DNA of 64,000 bases, taken from NCBI GenBank assembly GCA_964462515.1, contig CAYWXK010000017.1:18086-82085 (forward strand). The letters run 5' to 3'. The DNA is from CAYWXK01 sp964462515. Its GTDB lineage: Bacteria > Planctomycetota > Phycisphaerae > Sedimentisphaerales > Anaerobacaceae. Both the position numbers and the translations under genes were made by a program. Positions 53,127-61,811 of this stretch are shown piece after piece; position 1 is the stretch's first letter; every line of letters starts with the position of its first letter. The notes under the pieces are model-generated. The model saw nothing but the letters and a program-made list of their open reading frames with translations, did no database searches and had not been told where the DNA came from.

Positions 53127-54295
53127 CCAGGCGTGAAAGATTAATGGCAACTTTGCGCGGCCAGCCGGTTGACCGGCCTGCAGTCAATTTTTATGAAATA
53201 GGAGGTTTCGCTGTTGACCCATCTGACCCGGACCCGAACAATATCTATAATGACCCGTCCTGGCAGCCGCTCCTTCAACTGGCTGAAGAGCAGACCGACC
53301 TTATTCGTATGCGCAGTCCTGTCAAGTCACGCTCTTATGATGTCGAGCTAACGCCTGAAACTTTTAGCATCGACCATCCTCGCGATGAATTTTTTAAAGT
53401 TGAGAAATGGACAGAAAACGGGAGGAGTTTTATCCGCAAGACATTAAAGGTTGCCGGTCGAACTATGGCCTCGCTGACACGCCGGGACCGGGAGATTGAC
53501 ACCATCTGGACGTTAGAACACCTGCTCAAGAATTCAGATGACCTGAATGCCTATCTGGAGCTGCCCGACGAGGTCTTCAATGAAGAAATTCACATAGACA
53601 ACCTGCTCAAAGAGGACAAAAATCTCGCCGGGCGAGGCATCGTTATGATAGACACAGAAGACCCGATTTGTGCTGCAGCGTCTCTTTTCAATATGGAAGA
53701 CTTTACTATCATTGCTCTGACCGAGCAGAAGCCGTTTCAAAGCCTGCTCGAAAAGCTCTCCCGCTACATATACGCCAGAACTGAAAAAACAGCGAAGGCA
53801 TTTTCCGGTCATCTTTGGCGCATATACGGCCCGGAATATGCTACCGAACCCTATCTGCCGCCGCATCTTTTCAAAGAATATGTTGTGCGATGGACGGGGC
53901 CAATGGTGGAGACTATCCAAAAATATGATGGCTTCGCACGGATTCATTGCCACGGCAGACTTCGAGCGGTTCTCGACTACATCGTCCAAATGGGAGCGGA
54001 TGCCATCGACCCCATTGAGCCGCCTCCTCACGGAGATGTATCGCTTGAATATGTCCGCAGCAAATACGGCAAGGAACTGGTGCTGTTTGGCAATATCGAA
54101 ATTGTTGACATAGAAAACACCGAGCCGGGGCAGTTCGAGAAAATTGTCCAAAAGACCCTGATAAACGGAACCGCCGGCCAGAGCAGGGGTTTCGTCCTGA
54201 TGCCGTCGTCTGCCCCAAATGGCCGGACAATCACACCTGCGGTAATGAAAAATTATGAAACGATGGTGCGGCTGGCCACAAAATTCAACTTGTGA
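53123..54295 (+). CDS. uroporphyrinogen decarboxylase-family protein
   Basis: A 390-residue URO-D-fold protein. The start RRERLMATLRGQPVDRPAVNFYEIGG and the later RIHCHGRLRAVLDYIVQMGADAIDPIEPPPHGD and PSSAPNGRTITPAVMKNYETMVRLA are typical. URO-D homologues in such loci are more often corrinoid methyltransferase-like than haem enzymes; the reaction here is unknown. The GTG start at 53123 overlaps the kinase's TGA (GTGA). The position after a sugar kinase suggests a role in sugar metabolism, which is inference. Confidence 0.87.
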   Translation: MTRRERLMATLRGQPVDRPAVNFYEIGGFAVDPSDPDPNNIYNDPSWQPLLQLAEEQTDLIRMRSPVKSRSYDVELTPETFSIDHPRDEFFKVEKWTENGRSFIRKTLKVAGRTMASLTRRDREIDTIWTLEHLLKNSDDLNAYLELPDEVFNEEIHIDNLLKEDKNLAGRGIVMIDTEDPICAAASLFNMEDFTIIALTEQKPFQSLLEKLSRYIYARTEKTAKAFSGHLWRIYGPEYATEPYLPPHLFKEYVVRWTGPMVETIQKYDGFARIHCHGRLRAVLDYIVQMGADAIDPIEPPPHGDVSLEYVRSKYGKELVLFGNIEIVDIENTEPGQFEKIVQKTLINGTAGQSRGFVLMPSSAPNGRTITPAVMKNYETMVRLATKFNL

Positions 54296-54390
54296 AAAAA
54301 TATGAGTTTCGCTTATATTTGGTTATGATAAAATGATGTCGAAGCTCGATGTGTTAGAGTTGTGAAACTTATTATATTGGAGGCTTCGAT

Positions 54391-55758
54391 ATGGTTAAAA
54401 GTAAATTATTGATAGCGTTAGTCGGCTTGCTTATGACCATTTTTATTCACACAGATAGCTTTGGTTCAGAACCCAATGAGCAAAAAGGCTGGAAGGCCTC
54501 ACCTGAGCTGGTTGCGGAGCTTGCAAAACGCGACCCCAGTATCATTTACTCTGAGGAAAAAGTCCCGCAATACACTCTGCCCGACCCACTAAAGCTGACC
54601 GACGGCTCGAAGGTAACGGACGCACAAATGTGGCAAACCAGGCGTAGGCCGGAAATACTCGAAATCTTCCGAACTTATGTCTATGGTCGTTCACCCATCG
54701 GCCGGCCGGAAAGTATGAGTTTCGAAGTATTTGATTTGGACCGCAAGGCACTGGCAGGTTTGGCCACTCGTAAGCAGGTGGAAGTAAATTTTACCGGCAA
54801 AAAGGATGGTCCTAAGATGGACATCCTTATTTACCTGCCCAACGCCGCCAGGGGGCCCGTTCCCATCTTTGTCATCTTGAATTTTAGTGGTAATCAAACT
54901 ATCCATCCCGACCCGGCAATAAAGCTGTCGAAAAGCTGGATGCGCCCCGGCAGCACAGGAGTAGTGGACAATCGCGCCACAGAGGACTCGCGTGGCCGGG
55001 ACTATTCGAGCTTTCCGGTCGAAAAAATTCTCAACCGGGGCTACGGCCTGGCGACAATATATTATGGTGACATCGACCCGGACTTTCACGATGGTTTTGC
55101 AAATGGCGTTCACCCTGTGTTTGACAAGCTGGCTGACGGCAAACGTGCAGCCGATGCGTGGGGCTCTATCGGCGCCTGGGCCTGGGGATTAAGCCGGGCG
55201 ATGGACTATTTTGAGACCGATGGTGACATTGACAGCAAGAAAGTTGTGGTGTTAGGGCATTCACGCCTCGGCAAGACGGCCCTTTGGGCCGGCGCTCAGG
55301 ACGAACGCTTTGCGATAGTGATTTCCAACGACTCCGGCTGTGGTGGGGCGGCGCTTAGCCTGCGCAGGTTTGGTGAAACTGTGGAGCGTATCAATCGGAA
55401 CTTTCCGCATTGGTTCTGTGAAAACTTCAAGAAATATAATGGTAAGGAAGACACCCTGCCGGTGGACCAGCATACGCTTATCGCTCTGATTGCACCCCGT
55501 CCGGTTTACGTTGCCAGCGCCGATAAGGACTTGTGGGCTGACCCGCGAGGTGAGTTCTTGGCCTGTAAATACGCCGACCCAGTTTATCGTCTGCTGGGAG
55601 TCGATGGCTTAATGGTCGAAGAGATGCCCGGCCTCGACCAGCCTGTTCAAAAAGGGGCAATTGGTTACCACATCCGCTCAGGCGGACATGCCCTGACCGA
55701 GTCCGACTGGCAGCGGTATATGGATTTTGCCGACAAGCACTTTTCCTCACCACGTTGA
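54391..55758 (+). CDS. CE15-type glucuronoyl esterase
   Basis: A 455-residue exported alpha/beta hydrolase. After a signal peptide (KLLIALVGLLMTIFIHTDSFG) the core contains the nucleophile elbow GHSRLGKTALW, SNDSGCGGAALS and, near the end, SGGHALTESDW with the catalytic His. CE15 enzymes cleave ester bonds between glucuronic acid of xylan and lignin alcohols. A plant-derived substrate is therefore suggested. It has its own upstream gap of 95 bases and ends 34 bases before the REP/RAYT module. Confidence 0.85.
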   Translation: MVKSKLLIALVGLLMTIFIHTDSFGSEPNEQKGWKASPELVAELAKRDPSIIYSEEKVPQYTLPDPLKLTDGSKVTDAQMWQTRRRPEILEIFRTYVYGRSPIGRPESMSFEVFDLDRKALAGLATRKQVEVNFTGKKDGPKMDILIYLPNAARGPVPIFVILNFSGNQTIHPDPAIKLSKSWMRPGSTGVVDNRATEDSRGRDYSSFPVEKILNRGYGLATIYYGDIDPDFHDGFANGVHPVFDKLADGKRAADAWGSIGAWAWGLSRAMDYFETDGDIDSKKVVVLGHSRLGKTALWAGAQDERFAIVISNDSGCGGAALSLRRFGETVERINRNFPHWFCENFKKYNGKEDTLPVDQHTLIALIAPRPVYVASADKDLWADPRGEFLACKYADPVYRLLGVDGLMVEEMPGLDQPVQKGAIGYHIRSGGHALTESDWQRYMDFADKHFSSPR

Positions 55759-55792
55759 CCCCGCACCAATTGCCGTCCGGCTGAAGGATTAG

Positions 55793-55850
55793 CCCTGCCG
55801 CTCGCGGCAGGGGAAATTAAAGTTACAACCCCCGTCGCAAGCAACGGGGC
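55793..55850. repeat. REP pair, left side of the RAYT
   Basis: The first hairpin is CCCTGCCGC (55793-55801) with GCGGCAGGG (55804-55812). The second, in inverse orientation, is CCCCGTCGC-AAG-CAACGGGG (55830-55849). Both read TTAGCCC at their outer side, a common head sequence. The stop codon of the transposase lies at the edge of the second hairpin. Confidence 0.85.
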
Positions 55851-56299
55851 TAATCGCTGTGATTTTGTATATATTCAATTTTCCTGGCTAAGTCGTCCTC
55901 GGTAAAACAGAAGCGTTTGTGGAAACCGGTCGTCCAAACCGGGCCTGACCTGCCGACAGACCGCAGGGCGCGAGTGGCCACGCTTTTATACATACTGATA
56001 ATACGTTCTATCGACTTATCACAGGGCCGTGCCGCCAGATGAATATGATTTGTACAGACCGCCAGTGCCTCAAGATTTTGCCTGATTCGCTGTGATTCGC
56101 TCAATATTGCCCCGCGGACAATTTCCTTTTCTCGTTTGGTTAGTTTTACACTTTGCCCTTTCTGCAGACCTTTGCATAGTTCCCGAAGTGTCTGATTGTC
56201 TTCAAGTATTCGGCCGTCCTTGACGTAGCCGCGTTTGTCGCCCTGCAGCCAGGTCCCGTAAGTCGTCCATGTCACCATATATCCGACTAATTTTGACAT
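55850..56299 (-). CDS. RAYT / REP-associated Y1 transposase
   Basis: A 149-residue single-domain protein of the IS200-like Y1 HUH group. It begins LVGYMVTWTTYGTWLQGD, characteristic of one RAYT-type group; the HUH motif is in TNHIHLAARP and the likely catalytic Tyr in ISMYKSVATRALR; FHKRFCFTEDDLARKIEYI ends it. The REP hairpins on both sides match the structure of REP/RAYT pairs. ATG 56299 is preferred to an in-frame start at 56335. Confidence 0.85.
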   Translation of the reverse strand: MSKLVGYMVTWTTYGTWLQGDKRGYVKDGRILEDNQTLRELCKGLQKGQSVKLTKREKEIVRGAILSESQRIRQNLEALAVCTNHIHLAARPCDKSIERIISMYKSVATRALRSVGRSGPVWTTGFHKRFCFTEDDLARKIEYIQNHSD

Positions 56300-56309
56300 G
56301 CCTGAAATA

Positions 56310-57413
56310 CTAATGTGGCGTTTTCTGATGTGCAACTAAAATGTTTAGCCCTGCCGCTCGCGGCAGGGGACCGGTTAGCCCCGTCGCTTGCGACGGGGGG
56401 GCTTGATTACGTTGGGTTTGGAACGGGGGTGGGTTGGTTGTGCCAAAGTAAACATCGTGGGAAGTAGCATAAGAGCCGGCTGTCCAGGTCAAATCGGTAT
56501 CCGCTCCCACACTTGTTGCCCCATCAGCAGGAACCGGATTGCTTGCCTCACCTGGCATTGGGGGCAATAACGCATTAGAATCTTTGAGCCAGTTACAAGA
56601 AAAAAGCTCTAAATCCCACGTATCAACAGCTTTATCAGGCAATCCATTTGGCCCAGTAATATCTGCAACAGAATTTACGTCAGTTGCCATCCAGTCTCGA
56701 CCGACATATACAAGGTCAGCGAAATCAAGTCTTCTATTGGAATCAAAATCTTCTGCGAATATATCAAATCTTACCTGAAACCAGGCATAAGGCACATCTG
56801 AACCGTAGGTTCCGTTTAAGTTAGGAAGAGGCACGATTCCTGTCCCACCTTGTTTTGCAATAGATTCTCTAATATCGGCCATAAAATATAATGCATTAGC
56901 GTCATTTGGATCTCTACGCCATAGTGTTATTGGCTTTATGCCAAAATCGTAAAAATAAGGCGGACCTGCAATACTTAAAGAGCACCACAACTCATTTTTG
57001 ATATTCGAGAAGGTTAAAGGGCCTCCCCACTGAGTGTTAATAAGTAATTCGAAATTAACAGGTGTAAAACTATCAATGGGCCTTGAATCTGTCATTAATT
57101 TGTATCCAGGAATAACGCATGCTACTGTCGATGCTTTACCTGACGGTGAGTATAAAACGATTTTATAAATACCATCCCCATAACCATGCTCGTCATAATC
57201 ATATCCTTCCGTCCCCTTTGGACGATGAAGAATTACCATGTACCATTTATCAAGATCATAATCATAAATGGCATTTAGTACTTCTAATCTTCCGTTTCTG
57301 TACTCTATGTTATTTCCTTTTGCATTGGAGCCATTCGCTAATAGTATCAATGCTCCTATAATTGTTGTTAAAGTTGTTGTCATGAAAAAGATGCCTGATG
57401 TTTTTGTCTTCAT
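56310..57413 (-). CDS. exported dockerin-containing protein, truncated at the REP
   Basis: A 367-residue protein. It has a signal peptide (MTTTLTTIIGALILLANGSNA), a domain of about 200 residues with no clear match, dockerin-like units (DSNRRLDFADLVYVGRDWM, DTWDLELFSCNWL) and the beginning of an Ig-like domain (ASNPVPADGATSVG, SHDVYFGT) that normally runs on for 40 or more residues. It breaks off after PPPF and ends in residues encoded by the REP pair (LTGPLPRAAGLN). So the 3' end was probably replaced by the RAYT module. ATG 57413 has GAGG 6 bases upstream. Confidence 0.75.
   Translation of the reverse strand: MKTKTSGIFFMTTTLTTIIGALILLANGSNAKGNNIEYRNGRLEVLNAIYDYDLDKWYMVILHRPKGTEGYDYDEHGYGDGIYKIVLYSPSGKASTVACVIPGYKLMTDSRPIDSFTPVNFELLINTQWGGPLTFSNIKNELWCSLSIAGPPYFYDFGIKPITLWRRDPNDANALYFMADIRESIAKQGGTGIVPLPNLNGTYGSDVPYAWFQVRFDIFAEDFDSNRRLDFADLVYVGRDWMATDVNSVADITGPNGLPDKAVDTWDLELFSCNWLKDSNALLPPMPGEASNPVPADGATSVGADTDLTWTAGSYATSHDVYFGTTNPPPFQTQRNQAPPSQATGLTGPLPRAAGLNILVAHQKTPH
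56348..56400. repeat. REP pair, right side of the RAYT
   Basis: CCCTGCCGC (56349-56357) pairs with GCGGCAGGG (56360-56368); CCCCGTCGC (56379-56387) pairs with GCGACGGGG (56390-56398). The same two hairpins occur on the left side. They are read here as part of the neighbouring gene's C-terminus. Confidence 0.88.
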
Positions 57414-57715
57414 GTGACACCTCTTAGTGCACATAATTCGTATAAACGAATAATCTGCTTATTGCTTCCGTGAGGTCAATCCTCTTGTGAAAATTAAGAC
57501 TACCATATTTCGGCTCAAAAAGCAAGCTAAATATCGCCAAATACATTAAAAAATCCGTGAAATCCGCAAAATCTGTGGTTAAAATGTTTGTACATGGATG
57601 TCTTGGTGGCTAACTTTTCACATTTTTGAGCCTTTTTGCAGCTTAAATTCGTGATAACGTTCGTGTCCATTCGTGGTTAATTTTTTGTGCCTTTGTGTCT
57701 TGGTGGCAGTAGAAA
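57414..57715. repeat. 302-base gap with family C repeats
   Basis: Several AATCCGTGAAATCCGCAAAA, GTCTTGGTGGC and ATTCGTGGTTAA stretches, all in the same sense and without their left partners. The right end (TTTGTGTCTTGGTGGCAGTAG) runs into the panC remnant. The promoter for the - strand gene should lie at the left end. Confidence 0.65.
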
Positions 57716-57784
57716 ATGAAAGTTGCAAAAACAATCGAATCTATCAGACGCTTGGTAAAAGCCGCTCGCAGTGCAGACAAGCTC
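57716..57784 (+). pseudogene. panC fragment (pantoate-beta-alanine ligase N-terminus)
   Basis: The first 23 codons (MKVAKTIESIRRLVKAARSA then DKL) look like the N-terminus of PanC, a pantothenate synthesis enzyme of about 280 residues. The following motif with the ATP-binding HIGH-like site is missing; the sequence continues as unrelated DNA into a - strand gene pair. The open frame runs on to 57991 without family features. Confidence 0.5.
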
Positions 57785-57833
57785 ACCACAATCCACAGGA
57801 TCCTTCACGGAAGATTTAGGATACACCGCTCCC

Positions 57834-58049
57834 CTAAGCCATCTGCATATTTTTATATAAAGGTTTGGCGATGGGCTTTAAGCATTTTGAGGCGTTCAGG
57901 ATTTCTATCCCAATCACCTGTCCTTTATCGTCAAGCTCTACATTTATGCCCGGAGCAACCTCTACAAATTCTTCTTCCACAGTTTTCTTAGCTACGATGT
58001 AAAGGACATCTGATTCGTAATCGTAAGTAATTTGTGATTTCTTACTCAT
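57834..58049 (-). CDS. DUF2283 family protein
   Basis: A 71-residue protein beginning ITYDYESDVLYI and including VAPGINVELDDKGQVIGIEILNAS, which is the DUF2283 pattern. Such proteins often pair with DUF4258 proteins in toxin-antitoxin-like arrangements, but the role is unproven. Its start overlaps the upstream gene's end by 8 bases, so the two are co-translated. Confidence 0.85.
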   Translation of the reverse strand: MSKKSQITYDYESDVLYIVAKKTVEEEFVEVAPGINVELDDKGQVIGIEILNASKCLKPIAKPLYKNMQMA

Positions 58050-58326
58050 ATTTTTGCCACCTCCCCGAGTTTATTCGGGTTATTTTCTGGTAAGCTTTTA
58101 ATGGGTGAATCGTAATTATTTCTATCACATCTTCCTTGTTGTCATACGTTAAGGCGAACTCTCTTATTTTATTGTTGAACTTGAGTTTATGAACTGCCAC
58201 ATAATGGCCGGTTAAACTATCGTAATAATGCTCCTTTGCTTCTTTGAAAATTTTTTTCGGCAAAGAAAATGGTATATTTCTTACCTTTAATCGAAATTTC
58301 AGATGGGCTGTGTATATTATATTCAT
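58042..58326 (-). CDS. DUF4258-like small protein
   Basis: A 94-residue protein with TAHLKFRLKVRNIPFSLPKKIF, HYYDSLTGHYVAVHKL and IEIITIHPLK, similar to DUF4258-type or toxin-like proteins with a small RNase-like fold. It overlaps the DUF2283 gene by 8 bases. The start is taken at ATG 58326; the frame is open to 58365. A toxin function is inference. Confidence 0.65.
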   Translation of the reverse strand: MNIIYTAHLKFRLKVRNIPFSLPKKIFKEAKEHYYDSLTGHYVAVHKLKFNNKIREFALTYDNKEDVIEIITIHPLKAYQKITRINSGRWQKYE

Positions 58327-58535
58327 TCTGAGGACCATTATTAGAAAAATCACGTGGGTTGTCAAGCATAAAATCCTCGTAAATCCGTGTCTAAAACGTC
58401 CGTGTTAATCGGTGTAAATCAGTGTCTAATTTTTTTGGTTGCGGCTAAAGGCCGCGCCGGGTTAATTCGTGGTTAATTTTGAGATTTCTTGTTGCGAAAC
58501 CTGTCACAGTTAGACATAATAATGACCTGATTAGA
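58327..58535. repeat. gap with family C-type repeats and a hairpin
   Basis: Repeated AATCCGTGTCTAAA, GTGTTAATCGGTGTAAATCAG and TTAATTCGTGGTTAATTTTG, with a GCGGCTAAAGGCCGC hairpin at 58442-58456. Confidence 0.6.
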
Positions 58536-59834
58536 ATGAAAAAAACCATATATTTATTATTGTTCGTTTCCGGGTTGCTGGGCTGCGCTGGGCTCCGCCC
58601 CAGCGAGGCGGCCTGTCTGGTTCCGTGCAATCTTTTATTAGCTCAACAAGCGAAGAAAGAGAACAATGTTTTTCCGACCACAGTGGGATACCCCACGTGG
58701 TATCCTAAATTCAAAGCACATCTTATAGACAAGTTACCGAGAGGGTATAAGGTCGGCGTTGTTGATATCGACGGAGATGGCAAGCTCGACATCATTGGTC
58801 TGGCAACAGAGCCTTCCTGTCTGGTGTGGTATAAAAATCCTGGCTGGGATAGATTTGTTCTCACTTCCAAAACCAAAGAATATGTTGACTTGGCCCCGTT
58901 CGACATCGATGGGGATGGACGAACCGACATAGCCATTGCGGATGAATTTGGTATGAATAGAACCACTTCGGGCGGTCTTGTGCACTGGCTAAAGTGTCCA
59001 CAGGACCCTACTCAGGAATGGCCGATGTTCGTTATAGGTGCCGAGCCGACCTCGCACCGACTTAAGTGGGCGGATATTGACGGCGATGGACGTAAAGAAC
59101 TTGTGAATGCACCGATTATGGGCCGCAATGCCAAAGAGCCCTTGTGGGATGTCGGCGTGAATCTTATCTGGTATAAAATACCGAAGCCGCCTACTCTTGG
59201 ACCGTGGGAGCCGCAAACAATTGATAATCAGATGACTGTGGTTCATGGTATTTGCGTTGTTCATTGGGACAATAATGGCTGTGACGATATCCTTGTGGCC
59301 AGTTTTGAGGGTATTCATCTCTTTCAACCGCAGAGGGAAGCAAACAAACTCTCCTGGAAAAAAACAAAATTAGGTTCCGGTGAGCAGAGCAATCCAAATA
59401 AGCGCGGCTCGAGCGAAATTGATGTTGGAACGGTTGGTCCCGGCAAGTCCCGTTTTCTGGCAGCCATTGAACCCTGGCATGGTAACAACGTGGTGGTTTA
59501 TACGCCCCCGTCAAGCCAGGAAAAGTTATGGCAGCGGTCTGTCATAGATACGACCTTTAACGAAGGACACGCCCTCGTTTGTGGCGACCTTGATGGTGAC
59601 GGCGATGACGAAATAATTGCCGGATATCGCGGCAAAGGATATGGTCTTTATATTTATAACTGTCAGGATTCGATTGGCCAAAGCTGGAAGCGTATTGCCC
59701 TTGATGAAGGCGATATGGCAGCATCGGGCCTTCAGGTCGCTGATATTAATAATGATGGAAGGCTCGATATAGTCTGTGTCGGAACAGCCACCTCGAACAT
59801 CAAGTGGTATGAGAATCTGGGATTCTCTCGCTGA
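58536..59834 (+). CDS. FG-GAP/VCBS repeat exported protein
   Basis: A 432-residue protein. The N-terminus (MKKTIYLLLFVSGLLGC) has a lipobox-like LLGC. Several FG-GAP-type calcium loops follow: DIDGDGKLDIIG, DIDGDGRTDIAI, DIDGDGRKELVN, DLDGDGDDEIIAG, DINNDGRLDIVC. These fold as a beta-propeller and probably bind a surface ligand or sugar. A family E repeat (58678-58705) is in frame before the first blade. The upstream start at 58479 lies in repeat DNA. The isomerase-like gene follows after 47 bases. Confidence 0.82.
   Translation: MKKTIYLLLFVSGLLGCAGLRPSEAACLVPCNLLLAQQAKKENNVFPTTVGYPTWYPKFKAHLIDKLPRGYKVGVVDIDGDGKLDIIGLATEPSCLVWYKNPGWDRFVLTSKTKEYVDLAPFDIDGDGRTDIAIADEFGMNRTTSGGLVHWLKCPQDPTQEWPMFVIGAEPTSHRLKWADIDGDGRKELVNAPIMGRNAKEPLWDVGVNLIWYKIPKPPTLGPWEPQTIDNQMTVVHGICVVHWDNNGCDDILVASFEGIHLFQPQREANKLSWKKTKLGSGEQSNPNKRGSSEIDVGTVGPGKSRFLAAIEPWHGNNVVVYTPPSSQEKLWQRSVIDTTFNEGHALVCGDLDGDGDDEIIAGYRGKGYGLYIYNCQDSIGQSWKRIALDEGDMAASGLQVADINNDGRLDIVCVGTATSNIKWYENLGFSR
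58678..58705. repeat. family E repeat in the FG-GAP gene
   Basis: CCACAGTGGGATACCCCACG followed by TGGTATCC is identical at nearly all positions to 32863-32890 and is read in frame as TVGYPTWYP. Confidence 0.8.
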
Positions 59835-59881
59835 CACCGTAATAATTACAACTGATTTGACCAATGGTCAGGGAGAAGTTT

Positions 59882-60868
59882 ATGACTCAGGACAAAAGTG
59901 GAGAATCTGGGGCGATATCAAGGCGTGCGTTTTGCTGGTCGGCAATCGCTGCAGTTGCGTCAATAACCTTAGCAAAACCGTCTGTCAAGGCATCGGAGGT
60001 AAAAAACAGAGTCAAGTTCTACAAAAACCTTGCGCCCGGCCACATCGGCGTCAGGGCCAATCAGCGGCAGGCGCTGGAATATGCAGCTAAGTATGGTTTT
60101 GACAGCATCGCCCCTGACCCAGGTGAATTCGGGAACAAGTCCGTCGCGGAAATTAGCGATTGGGTGGCGATAATGAAAGAAAAAGGCGTTCGATACGGCG
60201 CTGCCGGCCTGCCCGTGGAATTTCGTCGAGACCAGCAGCGTTTTCAGCAGGAGCTCGCAGTTCTTGGCAAGCAGGCGGGTATTTTGAAACAAATGGGCGT
60301 TAATCGTATGGCGACCTGGCTTCCGCCCGGCCACAACACGCTGACATACCTGCAGAATTTCGAGCAGCACAAGAATCGCCTCCGCGAAGTGGCCAAAGTG
60401 CTTTCCGACAATGACATCCGGCTGGGTCTGGAATTCGTAGGCCCGAGAACCTCCCGCGCGCGATACCGTTTTCCGTTTATCTGCACTCAACTCGATATGA
60501 TGGAACTGGTGAATGCAATCGGGGTTAAAAATGTAGGGCTTCTGCTCGATAGCTGGCATTGGTACACCTCACAGGGAACTGTGGAAGAGCTGCTTGGGTT
60601 GTCGAATAGTAACGTTATTCACGTTCACGTCAACGATGCTCCTTCAGGAATCCCCGTTGAGCAGCAAATTGATAACCGGCGTAAATTACCGGTAACCACC
60701 GGAGTAATCGACCTTAAAGGCTTCATCAACGCCCTTGTGAAAATCGGTTACGATGGCCCGGTAGAGTGCGAGCCTTTCGACCAGGAGCTTAACCAGATGG
60801 AAGATGATGCAGCGCTGCAAAAGACCGTTGATTCTCTCAACAGCTTGTGGAATCTCATTGTGCTTTGA
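59882..60868 (+). CDS. exported sugar isomerase/epimerase-like TIM barrel
   Basis: A 328-residue protein of the xylose isomerase-like group. The Tat-type signal (ISRRAFCWSAIAAVASITLA) means it is exported folded. The barrel shows LGLEFVGPRTSR, GLLLDSWHWYTSQG, VIHVHVNDAP and GPVECEPFDQEL with acidic and His metal ligands. Acting outside the cytoplasm suggests sugar processing in the periplasm. ATG 59882 has GGGAGAAG upstream. It follows the FG-GAP gene and precedes a prepilin-type gene. Confidence 0.85.
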   Translation: MTQDKSGESGAISRRAFCWSAIAAVASITLAKPSVKASEVKNRVKFYKNLAPGHIGVRANQRQALEYAAKYGFDSIAPDPGEFGNKSVAEISDWVAIMKEKGVRYGAAGLPVEFRRDQQRFQQELAVLGKQAGILKQMGVNRMATWLPPGHNTLTYLQNFEQHKNRLREVAKVLSDNDIRLGLEFVGPRTSRARYRFPFICTQLDMMELVNAIGVKNVGLLLDSWHWYTSQGTVEELLGLSNSNVIHVHVNDAPSGIPVEQQIDNRRKLPVTTGVIDLKGFINALVKIGYDGPVECEPFDQELNQMEDDAALQKTVDSLNSLWNLIVL

Positions 60869-60907
60869 CAGAGGCAGCCGGCCCATAAGATGATAAAGGA
60901 GCCCGTA

Positions 60908-61696
60908 ATGCGAGGCAAAAGTGGATTTACACTTATCGAACTATTAGTAGTAATCGCCATCATTGCCCTGTTGCTTGGCATTCTCTTACCAGCGCTCGGT
61001 ACCGTCAGGGAGCAGGGCCGGCGAGCCGTCTGCAGCCAAAATGAGAGAAACACGGGACTGGGGTTGTTCTTGTATGCCAACGACTACGATGGCAAACTGC
61101 CTCTCAATAATGTTGACCGCTGGTTATTTGACGTTTCATACTGGGCGACAGACATTATCCTGAGCACTCGTGCCTTCGACCGACATATCTTCTACTGCCC
61201 ATCCTGGCGTCAGAGAGACAATATCATTTTTTGGCGCTACGGGGAGGACCTTCCAGCGGGGACGCCGGAGAGCTACCCTCAGCCCGAGCCAAAAGATGAA
61301 GCAACACGCAAAGATATGCACCGGATTATGGGATACTTCTGGTTCATTGATATAGTGGGCGGCAGGGCGAACCCTCCGATGAGCCCTGACAACAAGCATA
61401 AGGAATGGGTGAAATCCGTCACTTCAACAAAGAGGCCAGCCGGAATGGTTGAGTTGATTGCGGACGTTACTGCCAGCGATGGCTCGAACCGGCTTCAATC
61501 AGATTTTACCAAAGCAACAGGCGGATGTTGGGCTCGCTGGCAAGTCTATGACAGAACGAACCATCTGACCAGAGGCACAAGGCCTGCCGGGGGAAATGTC
61601 CTGTTCGTTGACGGGCACGTGCAGTGGAGACATTTCGGTGAAATGGAACATCGTTGGTTCTGGCAGTATTATGCCAATCCCTGCTTCTGGTGGTGA
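60908..61696 (+). CDS. prepilin-type DUF1559-like protein
   Basis: A 262-residue protein with prepilin signal KSGFTLIELLVVIAIIALLLGILLPALG, LGLFLYANDYDGKLP, and the H-x-DG-type end NVLFVDGHVQWRHFGEMEHRW. Proteins of this type are very numerous in planctomycetes and are likely surface or secretion-related. ATG 60908 has AAAGGAG upstream. It is far from the pseudopilin cluster and may have its own cargo. Confidence 0.9.
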   Translation: MRGKSGFTLIELLVVIAIIALLLGILLPALGTVREQGRRAVCSQNERNTGLGLFLYANDYDGKLPLNNVDRWLFDVSYWATDIILSTRAFDRHIFYCPSWRQRDNIIFWRYGEDLPAGTPESYPQPEPKDEATRKDMHRIMGYFWFIDIVGGRANPPMSPDNKHKEWVKSVTSTKRPAGMVELIADVTASDGSNRLQSDFTKATGGCWARWQVYDRTNHLTRGTRPAGGNVLFVDGHVQWRHFGEMEHRWFWQYYANPCFWW

Positions 61697-61811
61697 TTGC
61701 TGCTGTTTTTAAGGTTGACAGCACCGCATCAAAAGTGTTAATAATTTGCTAATAATGATGGAATAAATAGTGTGGTTGTGTAGTCGCATCTGTGTCGAAG
61801 GAGAAAAAACT

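Noticed and set aside
57785..57991. Continuation of the open frame after the panC-like start
   Set aside because: It matches no part of PanC and is mostly antisense to the DUF2283 gene.
61715..61745. Possible promoter TTGACA before the M16 genes
   Set aside because: The -35 box is perfect, but no acceptable -10 box lies at 16-18 bases.
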